From Oceanihabitans sp. IOP_32 (GTDB lineage Bacteria > Bacteroidota > Bacteroidia > Flavobacteriales > Flavobacteriaceae), in the NCBI RefSeq assembly GCF_009498295.1, contig NZ_CP040813.1, positions 3,355,001-3,419,000 on the forward strand: DNA of 64,000 bases. The letters run 5' to 3'. Under the pieces are notes generated by a model. It searched no databases. It saw only the letters and a list, made by a program, of their open reading frames with translations, and was not told the origin of the DNA. The position numbers and the translations under genes were made by a program. Every line of letters starts with the position of its first letter. The first letter of the stretch is position 1. Below, in pieces: positions 9,292-15,813 of this stretch.

Positions 9292-10527
9292 ATGAGAAAC
9301 CTTAATTTACAAATTATCCGAAAAGCTGTCTTAATTCTTTGTTCTTTATTCTTTGTTCTTTCATCTCAAAGTCAAGAACTAGAAACACTAATAAATGAAG
9401 CGCTTGCAAACAGTCCTGAAATCCAAAAATTCGATTTAAAATATAAAATTGCTTCCGAAAAGGTAAACGAAGTCAATAGCTTACCAAACACCGAATTTAA
9501 CTTGGGAGTTATGGCTGTAAAACCTGAAATGGACATGCCTATGGAACGTTTTCGAGTTTCTGTCATGCAAATGCTACCTTGGTTTGGTACCATAACAGCT
9601 AGAGAGAATTATGTCACATCTATGGCTGATGCGCAATATATAGACATCACCATCGCAAAACGAAAATTGGCACTTTCTGTGGCGCAATTCTATTATCAAC
9701 TTTACGAAATAAGTGCGAAGCAAAAGGTTTTAGATAAAAATATTTCACTCTTACAATCCTATGAGCAGCTAGCGCTCACTTCGGTGGAGGTAGGCAAAGC
9801 ATCAGCCGTAGATGTCTTACGATTACAGATTAGACAAAACGAATTGCTGCAAGAAAAAGACGTATTAATTCAACAATATAAAGGCATACAAGCAGCTCTA
9901 AATAGTGCCATGAATCGAGACTACAATAAAGAGGTATTTGTGGTGTCTTCACTAGAAATACCTGAAAATGATAATTTCTTTAGTTTTGATAGCCTTTCCG
10001 TAAACCCAGAATTACTTAAATATGATAAATTATATCAATCTGTGGAACAATCCGAATTGTTAAACCAAAAAGAAAGTGCACCCATGATAGGTATTGGTGT
10101 GGAATATATTAATCAAGATAATAGTCCCATGATAACCAGTTCGTATAAAGATATGGTCATGCCTATGTTATCGGTCTCTATACCCATTTTTAATAAAAAG
10201 TACCGTTCGCAAAGCAAGCAAAATGAATTTCGAAAACTGGAAATTCAATCTCAAAAAGAACACCGTTTAAATACACTAGAAGCGGAATTATCTAAAGCGA
10301 TCTCAAATCGAAATCAGTCGAGAATTAAATTTATCACGCAACAGAAAAACCTAAAGCAAGCTAAAGATGCTGAAACTATTTTAATTAAAAGATATGAGAC
10401 TGGAACGATTGATTTTAATGCTATTTTAGATATTCAGGAGTTACAGTTAAAATTTGAAATGAATCAAGTGGAATCGCTTAAAAATTATTATGCTAAAACT
10501 GCGATTATCAATTATTTAACCAATTGA
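9292..10527 (+). CDS. TolC-family outer-membrane efflux protein
   Basis: A 411-residue protein with a signal segment (KAVLILCSLFFVLSSQSQ) and the paired coiled-coil architecture of TolC/CusC: ETLINEALANSPEIQ at the start of the first repeat and a second repeat with LKYDKLYQSVEQSELLNQKESAPMIGIG. Its length fits the family. It would form the outer-membrane exit duct for the CusA pump 16 bp upstream and the CusB-like adaptor farther down. Confidence 0.9.
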   Translation: MRNLNLQIIRKAVLILCSLFFVLSSQSQELETLINEALANSPEIQKFDLKYKIASEKVNEVNSLPNTEFNLGVMAVKPEMDMPMERFRVSVMQMLPWFGTITARENYVTSMADAQYIDITIAKRKLALSVAQFYYQLYEISAKQKVLDKNISLLQSYEQLALTSVEVGKASAVDVLRLQIRQNELLQEKDVLIQQYKGIQAALNSAMNRDYNKEVFVVSSLEIPENDNFFSFDSLSVNPELLKYDKLYQSVEQSELLNQKESAPMIGIGVEYINQDNSPMITSSYKDMVMPMLSVSIPIFNKKYRSQSKQNEFRKLEIQSQKEHRLNTLEAELSKAISNRNQSRIKFITQQKNLKQAKDAETILIKRYETGTIDFNAILDIQELQLKFEMNQVESLKNYYAKTAIINYLTN

Positions 10528-10549
10528 TTTTCGTATTTTAAGGTTGAGC

Positions 10550-10582
10550 AGTCCTAATAGGTTTTTGAAATCTGTTAGATCT
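10550..10582 (+). repeat. 33-bp palindromic REP-like element, copy 1 (diverged)
   Basis: A diverged copy of the palindrome with arms close to AGACCTAACAGGTTT and AAACCTGTTAGGTCT. Here the arms read AGTCCTAATAGGTTT and GAAATCTGTTAGATCT. It lies between the TolC and DUF302 genes. Confidence 0.75.
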
Positions 10583-10615
10583 AAACTAAATTATTAACAT
10601 TAAAAACAAAGTATT

Positions 10616-11002
10616 ATGACCTATTATTTTAACAAAACAGTAAAAGGAAATTTTAATGACACCATAGAAAAGGTAACAGAAGCACTTAAAACAGAAGGTT
10701 TTGGTGTTTTAACCGAAATTGATATTAAAGCAACACTCAAAAATAAACTAGATGTTAATTTTAATGACTACAAAATTCTGGGTGCATGCCAACCATCGTA
10801 TGCGCACAAAGCCTTGTTGACAGAAAATAAGATTGGCACCATGTTGCCTTGTAATGTGATTGTTCAGAAATTAGATTCTGGAGATATTGAAGTATCAGCA
10901 GTAAATCCTATGGCTTCTATGCAAGCTGTAGATAACGCTGATTTAAAAGTGATTGCCGAGGAAATTACAAATAAATTAAAATCGGTTATTGATAAGTTGT
11001 AA
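10616..11002 (+). CDS. DUF302 domain protein
   Basis: A 128-residue protein without a signal peptide that matches DUF302 along its length: an N-terminal FNDTIEKVTEALKTEGFGVLTEIDI strand-helix unit, then YKILGACQPSYAHKALLTENKIGTMLPCNVIVQ, the conserved core. DUF302 proteins recur in metal and sulphur-stress loci but their activity is not known. Two cysteines (ACQP, LPCN) could bind metal. Its stop codon is 6 bp before a palindromic repeat. Confidence 0.88.
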   Translation: MTYYFNKTVKGNFNDTIEKVTEALKTEGFGVLTEIDIKATLKNKLDVNFNDYKILGACQPSYAHKALLTENKIGTMLPCNVIVQKLDSGDIEVSAVNPMASMQAVDNADLKVIAEEITNKLKSVIDKL

Positions 11003-11007
11003 TGAAC

Positions 11008-11040
11008 AGACCTCACAGGTTTCAAAAACCTGTTAGGTCT
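11008..11040 (+). repeat. 33-bp palindromic REP-like element, copy 2
   Basis: AGACCTCACAGGTTT and AAACCTGTTAGGTCT arms around a CAA centre; one arm has a single mismatch to the consensus. It lies just 5' of the RAYT gene and would be translated if the upstream ATG at 11002 were used, which argues for the later start at 11062. Confidence 0.9.
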
Positions 11041-11061
11041 AAACCATTAAATAATAATAAA

Positions 11062-11649
11062 ATGAAACATCAACCTTTTGAACCTGGACATTTTTTCCAC
11101 CTATACAATAGGGGGAATAATAATGAAAACATTTTTTTAGAACAAGAAAATTACAGGTATTTCTTGGTCTTGATGAAAAAATATATAGTTACAGTAGCTA
11201 ATGTTTATAGCTATTGCTTACTCCCAAATCATTTTCATATTATTATAAAATTCAAAGAAGAATCGCAACTAGAAGCAGATATTAAGAATAAGAAAAACAG
11301 TTTACACCAAGCCATTTCGAATATGATGAATGCCTATACTAAAGCCATTAATAAAAGGTATAATAGAAGAGGGAGCTTGTTTCAGGAGCATTTGAAGCGC
11401 GTAAAAATTACAGAAGAAAATTATTTAAGAAACCTTGGTGTATATGTAAATACAAATGCTACCCATCATCAAATTGAAGATTATAAAACATATCCACATT
11501 CATCTTATAGTGCTTTGATAAGCCATCAAGAAACATTGATAAAACGGGATGAAGTTATAGAACTGTTTAGCGATGTGGATAATTTTAAACATGTATTGCA
11601 TTGCAAAAAACTAGATATTGAAAAAATACAGGAATTAATTTTAGAATAA
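11062..11649 (+). CDS. REP-associated tyrosine transposase (RAYT, Y1_Tnp family)
   Basis: A 195-residue HUH-type single-strand DNA transposase of the Y1_Tnp group. The HUH histidines are in PNHFHIIIKF, and the candidate catalytic tyrosine is in TKAINKRYNRRGSLFQEH. GHFFHLYNRGNNNENIF at the N-terminus is the usual opening of this family. RAYT proteins process palindromic REP sequences and are normally domesticated single-copy genes. Matching palindromes lie immediately on both sides (11008-11040, 11663-11695), the classic REPtron arrangement, with four more copies nearby. The frame also opens at ATG 11002, but that reads through the palindrome, so MKHQPFEPG at 11062 is preferred. Confidence 0.92.
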   Translation: MKHQPFEPGHFFHLYNRGNNNENIFLEQENYRYFLVLMKKYIVTVANVYSYCLLPNHFHIIIKFKEESQLEADIKNKKNSLHQAISNMMNAYTKAINKRYNRRGSLFQEHLKRVKITEENYLRNLGVYVNTNATHHQIEDYKTYPHSSYSALISHQETLIKRDEVIELFSDVDNFKHVLHCKKLDIEKIQELILE

Positions 11650-11662
11650 AAAAAAAGAATCC

Positions 11663-11695
11663 AGACCTAACAGGTTTCAAAAACCTGTTAGGTCT
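11663..11695 (+). repeat. 33-bp palindromic REP-like element, copy 3 (consensus)
   Basis: A perfect-armed copy (AGACCTAACAGGTTT / AAACCTGTTAGGTCT, CAA centre) 13 bp after the RAYT stop and 14 bp before the AraC-type regulator. Confidence 0.92.
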
Positions 11696-11709
11696 AAGGT
11701 ACAAGAAAA

Positions 11710-12267
11710 ATGACACGTACGCTAATTATAAAAAACATGGTTTGTAACCGTTGTAAAACAATTGTTAAACAGTTGTTAGACAATGAAAACTTCGAGGTTA
11801 TATCTCTAGAGTTGGGTAAAGCTGTTGTTAATAAGGCTGAAAAAAACGACTATACTAAGCTGGAAAAACGTTTAAATAAAGAAGGTTTTGAACTGATTAA
11901 GACTTCTTCTGAATTTTTAGTCGAACAAATTAAAATTCGACTCATAGAAAATATAAATAAATCGAACACTGAACTTATGCCGTCTCAATTAGCTGAAGAA
12001 TTAGGAAAAACCTATTCAGTTGTAAGTAAAACTTTTAGTAAATCTGAAGGCATTACACTTGAGAAGTATGTTATACGTCTAAAAATTGAAAAAGTAAAAG
12101 AATTAATTCAGTTAAAGCAGTTAAATTTTTCAGAAATAGCGCATAGATTAAATTATAATACCAGCAGTCATTTAGCTAAACAGTTTAAAAACATTACGGG
12201 AATGTCGATGAGTGAATATCAGAAATTACAAGATTGGGACAGAAAATCTCTAGACCAAATTGTATAA
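11710..12267 (+). CDS. HMA-like domain fused to AraC-type DNA-binding domain; probable copper regulator
   Basis: A 185-residue protein. Residues 1-70 resemble a heavy-metal-associated (HMA) fold with a CxxC in MVCNRCKTIV, as in copper chaperones. The C-terminal ~100 residues form an AraC/XylS double HTH: QLAEELGKTYSVVSKTFSKSEGITLEKYVIRLKIEKVKELI followed by FSEIAHRLNYNTSSHLAKQFKNITGMSMSEYQ. It stands between the CusA/TolC and CopA genes. The inferred role is a cytoplasmic metal-sensing transcription factor for the block, with the CxxC pair binding Cu(I) or a similar soft metal. The CxxC is intact; direct metal sensing is not proven here. Confidence 0.82.
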   Translation: MTRTLIIKNMVCNRCKTIVKQLLDNENFEVISLELGKAVVNKAEKNDYTKLEKRLNKEGFELIKTSSEFLVEQIKIRLIENINKSNTELMPSQLAEELGKTYSVVSKTFSKSEGITLEKYVIRLKIEKVKELIQLKQLNFSEIAHRLNYNTSSHLAKQFKNITGMSMSEYQKLQDWDRKSLDQIV

Positions 12268-12352
12268 ACTTTATGCAGAATTAGAAAAATGAGTTTCAAT
12301 AGATTCATGTATTTTGGTTGATTAATAAAAAATGAATTTAAAAAAATGATAC

Positions 12353-12385
12353 ATACCTAACAGGTTTTTGAAACCTGTTAGGTCT
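12353..12385 (+). repeat. 33-bp palindromic REP-like element, copy 4
   Basis: Arms ATACCTAACAGGTTT and GAAACCTGTTAGGTCT with a TTTTTGAAA centre, the reverse orientation of the asymmetric centre seen in copies 2 and 3. It ends 14 bp before the copA start. Confidence 0.88.
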
Positions 12386-12399
12386 AAAATACGACAAAC

Positions 12400-15162
12400 A
12401 TGACACACACATATCACATCCATGGCATGACCTGCAACGGTTGTCGCAGTCACGTTGAGAACCTGCTCTCAAAAGTAGAAGGTGTTTTAAAAGCCACTGT
12501 TAATTTAGAAAAGGCAGAAGCTACTATTGAAACGGATTCGCATATTCCTATTGAAACCTTTCAAAAGGCTTTAAAAAAAGATGGAGACACCTATAGCATT
12601 CATAATTTGGCAGAAAAGGATGAGGGTTCCACTTCCGTGGGAATTAAAAACACATATCACATACATGGCATGACCTGCAACGGTTGCCGCAGTCACGTTG
12701 AAAACCTGCTCTCAAAAGTAGAAGGTGTTTTAAAAGCCACTGTTAATTTAGAAAAGGCAGAAGCTACTATTGAAACGGATTCGCAGATTCCTATTGAAAC
12801 CTTTCAAAAGGCATTAAAAAAAGATGGAGGCACCTATAGCATTCATAATTCTGGTGAAGCGCATGCAGAGTCAGACCTAACAGGTTTTAAAAACCTGTTA
12901 GGTCTAGAAAAACCAAAAGGTAAAGGTACTGGCGTATTTTATTGCCCCATGCACTGCGAAGGCGATAAAACTTATAATAAAGCCGGCGATTGTCCGGTCT
13001 GCGGAATGGATTTGGTAGAAGAACAAAATCTATCAACTAGCTATTCAGAGCAATGGACTTGCCCAATGCATCCAGAGGTTGTTAAAGATGAAGAAGGCTC
13101 TTGCCCTATCTGTGGTATGGATTTAGTGCCCATGCAACCAGAATTGTCATCAGAAGAAAAAACCTACAAAAAATTATTGAAAAAATTCTGGTTAGCTTCA
13201 GCATTCACCTTGCCCATCTTCATTATTGCGATGAGTGAAATGATTCCCAACAATCCATTATACCGTATCCTGGAGCAAAAACATTGGAATTGGATTCAGT
13301 TTGCATTATCCATACCAGTCGTGTTTTATGCGACATGGATGTTTTTTGAACGCGCCTACAGAAGTATCAAAACCTGGAACTTAAACATGTTCACGCTTAT
13401 TGGCATTGGTGCGGGTGTGGCTTGGATATTTAGTGTATTTGGCTTGTTTTTTCCAGCGTTTTTTCCGGAGCAGTTTTTATCAGAATCTGGCGCAGTTCAC
13501 GTATATTTTGAAGCCGCAACCGTAATTTTAACCCTTGTGCTCTTGGGGCAACTGCTAGAAGCTCGAGCGCATAGTAAAACCAATTCGGCAGTCAAAGAAT
13601 TATTAAAATTGGCTCCAAATAAAGCTATAAAGGTGGTGAACGGTGAAGATGTCGAGGTTAGCATCGATAAAATAGAATTAAACGATATTTTAAAAGTAAA
13701 ACCAGGCGATAAAATTCCTGTAGATGGTTCGATAACCGAAGGCAAAACCACTATTGATGAGTCTATGATTACTGGCGAACCCATTCCAGTAAATAAATCT
13801 GAAGGCGATAAAGTAAGCAGTGGCACCATAAATGGCAATCAAGTTTTTTTAATGCAGGCCGAGAAAGTGGGTAGCGATACCCTTCTCTCTCAAATTATTC
13901 ACATGGTAAATGATGCGAGTAGAAGTCGTGCCCCAATTCAAAATCTAGCCGATAAAGTATCAAGTTATTTCGTGCCTATCGTCGTATTAATTTCAGTGAT
14001 AACTTTTGCTGTGTGGGCTATTTTGGGGCCAGAACCCGCAAATGTTTATGCCTTTGTGAATGCTATCGCAGTCTTAATTATTGCCTGCCCCTGCGCCTTA
14101 GGCTTAGCAACACCAATGTCTGTTATGGTGGGTGTTGGTAAAGGCGCTCAAAATGGCGTGCTCATTAAAAATGCCGAAGCCCTAGAAAAAATGGACAAGG
14201 TCGATACCTTAATTGTGGATAAAACTGGCACCATTACCGAAGGAAAACCAACTGTTGAACAAGTTGCTGCTTTTGGTAATGATTATTCCGAAGAGAAAGT
14301 TCTGCAATATATCGTATCCTTAAATAGCAATTCTGAACATCCATTAGCCCAAGCTACTGTAAAATATGGAAAAGAACAGAATACCAAGGTGTTAAAATCT
14401 GAAGAATTTAGCGCCGTTACGGGTAAAGGTGTTGAAGGAAAAATTAGCGGTAAACGGGTAGCATTAGGCAATCCAGAAATGATGAATCATGCAAAGGCCG
14501 AAATTTCTTCAAAAATGGAGGAAGCAACAAAAACCCATCAAAAACAAGGGAAAACGGTGTCTTTCATAGCCATTGACGAAGATGTTGTGGGCTATATTGT
14601 AATTGGCGATAAAATCAAAACCACAAGTACCAAAGCCATTAAAGCACTTCAAGATAAAGGCATAGCTGTTATTATGCTTACAGGCGACAACCACAATACC
14701 GCACAAGCCGTTGCTACAGCATTAAATTTAGCCGATTTTAAAGCCAGTATGCTACCAGAAGACAAGTTAAAGGAAGTCGAAAAACTACAAGCTCAAGGCA
14801 AGGTAGTCGCTATGGCTGGAGATGGCATTAACGATGCGCCAGCATTAGCAAAAAGTGATGTGGGCATTGCTATGGGAACAGGAACCGATGTCGCTATAGA
14901 AAGTGCCTCAATTACTTTAGTTAAAGGCGATTTACACGGTATTGTAAAAGCCAAAAATTTAAGTCACCAAGTCATGAAAAACATCAAACAAAATCTGTTT
15001 TTCGCATTGGTATACAACACATTAGGCGTTCCAATAGCAGCAGGTGTCTTATTTCCCTTTTTCGGATTATTACTGTCGCCCATGATTGCGGCATTAGCCA
15101 TGAGTTTTAGCTCGGTCTCTGTTATTGGAAATGCGTTGCGATTACGAAAGACAAAAATTTAA
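12400..15162 (+). CDS. copA: Copper-translocating P1B-type ATPase with two HMA and two HMBD domains
   Basis: A 920-residue inner-membrane ATPase. Order: HMA1 (about 3-70, GMTCNGC), HMA2 (about 84-151, GMTCNGC), two heavy-metal-binding zinc-ribbon-like modules YCPMHCEG...CPVCGMD and WTCPMHPE...CPICGMD (about 180-242), then the membrane core. The CPC metal site is at about 561-563 (IIACPCALGLATP), the phosphorylation motif DKTGT at about 607, SEHPLAQ in the nucleotide domain, and MLTGDN and GDGINDAP downstream. By family knowledge it exports Cu(I) or Ag(I) from the cytoplasm at the cost of ATP. The two HMA domains are nearly identical in DNA, and a 33-bp palindrome is inserted in frame after HMA2. 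DUF305 follows 12 bp downstream. Confidence 0.95.
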   Translation: MTHTYHIHGMTCNGCRSHVENLLSKVEGVLKATVNLEKAEATIETDSHIPIETFQKALKKDGDTYSIHNLAEKDEGSTSVGIKNTYHIHGMTCNGCRSHVENLLSKVEGVLKATVNLEKAEATIETDSQIPIETFQKALKKDGGTYSIHNSGEAHAESDLTGFKNLLGLEKPKGKGTGVFYCPMHCEGDKTYNKAGDCPVCGMDLVEEQNLSTSYSEQWTCPMHPEVVKDEEGSCPICGMDLVPMQPELSSEEKTYKKLLKKFWLASAFTLPIFIIAMSEMIPNNPLYRILEQKHWNWIQFALSIPVVFYATWMFFERAYRSIKTWNLNMFTLIGIGAGVAWIFSVFGLFFPAFFPEQFLSESGAVHVYFEAATVILTLVLLGQLLEARAHSKTNSAVKELLKLAPNKAIKVVNGEDVEVSIDKIELNDILKVKPGDKIPVDGSITEGKTTIDESMITGEPIPVNKSEGDKVSSGTINGNQVFLMQAEKVGSDTLLSQIIHMVNDASRSRAPIQNLADKVSSYFVPIVVLISVITFAVWAILGPEPANVYAFVNAIAVLIIACPCALGLATPMSVMVGVGKGAQNGVLIKNAEALEKMDKVDTLIVDKTGTITEGKPTVEQVAAFGNDYSEEKVLQYIVSLNSNSEHPLAQATVKYGKEQNTKVLKSEEFSAVTGKGVEGKISGKRVALGNPEMMNHAKAEISSKMEEATKTHQKQGKTVSFIAIDEDVVGYIVIGDKIKTTSTKAIKALQDKGIAVIMLTGDNHNTAQAVATALNLADFKASMLPEDKLKEVEKLQAQGKVVAMAGDGINDAPALAKSDVGIAMGTGTDVAIESASITLVKGDLHGIVKAKNLSHQVMKNIKQNLFFALVYNTLGVPIAAGVLFPFFGLLLSPMIAALAMSFSSVSVIGNALRLRKTKI
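12405..12848 (+). repeat. tandem duplication of the HMA-coding unit in copA
   Basis: About 200 bp encoding the HMA domain occurs twice with an offset of exactly 243 bp (81 codons). The copies differ at only a few positions, for example CATATTCC against CAGATTCC. The near identity, including silent sites, indicates a recent tandem duplication rather than two old domains. Confidence 0.92.
12873..12905 (+). repeat. 33-bp palindromic REP-like element, copy 5, inside copA
   Basis: Perfect arms AGACCTAACAGGTTT / AAACCTGTTAGGTCT around a TAA centre. The element lies within the copA frame, is 33 bp (11 codons) long and encodes about SDLTGFKNLLGLE in the linker between HMA2 and the metal-binding modules. 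It keeps the frame open. Confidence 0.93.
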
Positions 15163-15174
15163 TTTTAAAACCAA

Positions 15175-15654
15175 ATGACAATGGAAAACTCAGAACATAG
15201 TAAGCATTACAAAACCTTTTTTATCATGTTGGGTTGCTCATTTGTGGCCATGTGCGTCACCATGTATTTAAACACCTATACCATAGACCACGTTTATTTT
15301 AGTCTAACACGTTTTTATATGACCTGTTTAGGAATTTCAACCATGGCAGTTATTATGTGGTTTTTTATGCGCCACATGTATAACAATAAAAGAAAGAATA
15401 TAGCCATTCTTGTGGGGAGTTTTATACTTTTTGTGAGTGCGTTAAGCTTGGTTAGAACACAAGCACCAATTGTTGGAGATGTACTTTGGTTAAAAGGGAT
15501 GATTCCCCATCATTCCATTGCTATTTTAACTAGCCAGCGTGCCGATATTCAAGATCCAGAGGTTAAAAAATTAGCCAATGATATTATTGAAGCCCAACGT
15601 AAAGAAATTGAGGAAATGAAAGTTATGATTAAACGATTAGAAAACGAAAAATAG
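15175..15654 (+). CDS. DUF305 domain membrane-anchored protein
   Basis: A 159-residue protein with three hydrophobic segments (about 13-32, 42-60 and 72-88) and a C-terminal DUF305 helix pair. The hallmark is GMIPHHSIAILTSQRADIQDPEVKKLANDIIEAQRKEIEEM, where the paired histidines and acidic residues suggest metal binding. DUF305 proteins are common in copper and silver resistance clusters. It follows copA by 12 bp, so they are likely co-transcribed. Confidence 0.88.
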   Translation: MTMENSEHSKHYKTFFIMLGCSFVAMCVTMYLNTYTIDHVYFSLTRFYMTCLGISTMAVIMWFFMRHMYNNKRKNIAILVGSFILFVSALSLVRTQAPIVGDVLWLKGMIPHHSIAILTSQRADIQDPEVKKLANDIIEAQRKEIEEMKVMIKRLENEK

Positions 15655-15658
15655 ATTG

Positions 15659-15745
15659 ATTTGGGCGCTCGAGCGGGCTTTTCGTTGCAATCTTTTTTGT
15701 CCCGAAAAAGTACAAAAAAGGATTTCCACTGCAATCCCTAGCGCA
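15659..15745 (+). repeat. long hairpin intergenic repeat
   Basis: GC-richer than its surroundings: it begins TTGGGCGCTCGAGCGGGC, then TGCAATCTTTTTTGT, a short loop, ACAAAAAAGGATTTCCACTG and CAATCCCTAGCGC. The inner arms form an AATCTTTTTTGT / ACAAAAAAGGATT hairpin. I recall similar sequences scattered between genes in Flavobacteriia; a genome search would confirm copy number. It could also act as an attenuator between copA-DUF305 and cusB. Confidence 0.6.
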
Positions 15746-15761
15746 AATGCAGTACGGAACC

Positions 15762-15794
15762 AAACCTAATAGGTTTTAAAAACCTGTTAGCTTT
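15762..15794 (+). repeat. 33-bp palindromic REP-like element, copy 6 (diverged)
   Basis: Diverged copy: arms AACCTAATAGGTTT and AAACCTGTTAGCTT around a TAA centre. It directly follows the hairpin repeat and ends 19 bp before the CusB-like start. Confidence 0.8.
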
Positions 15795-15813
15795 ACAAAA
15801 AACAGAAGGAATT

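Noticed and set aside
11002-11061. Longer N-terminus for the RAYT gene
   Set aside because: The extra residues come from translating the palindrome copy 11008-11040; family members start at the MKHQPF-type position.
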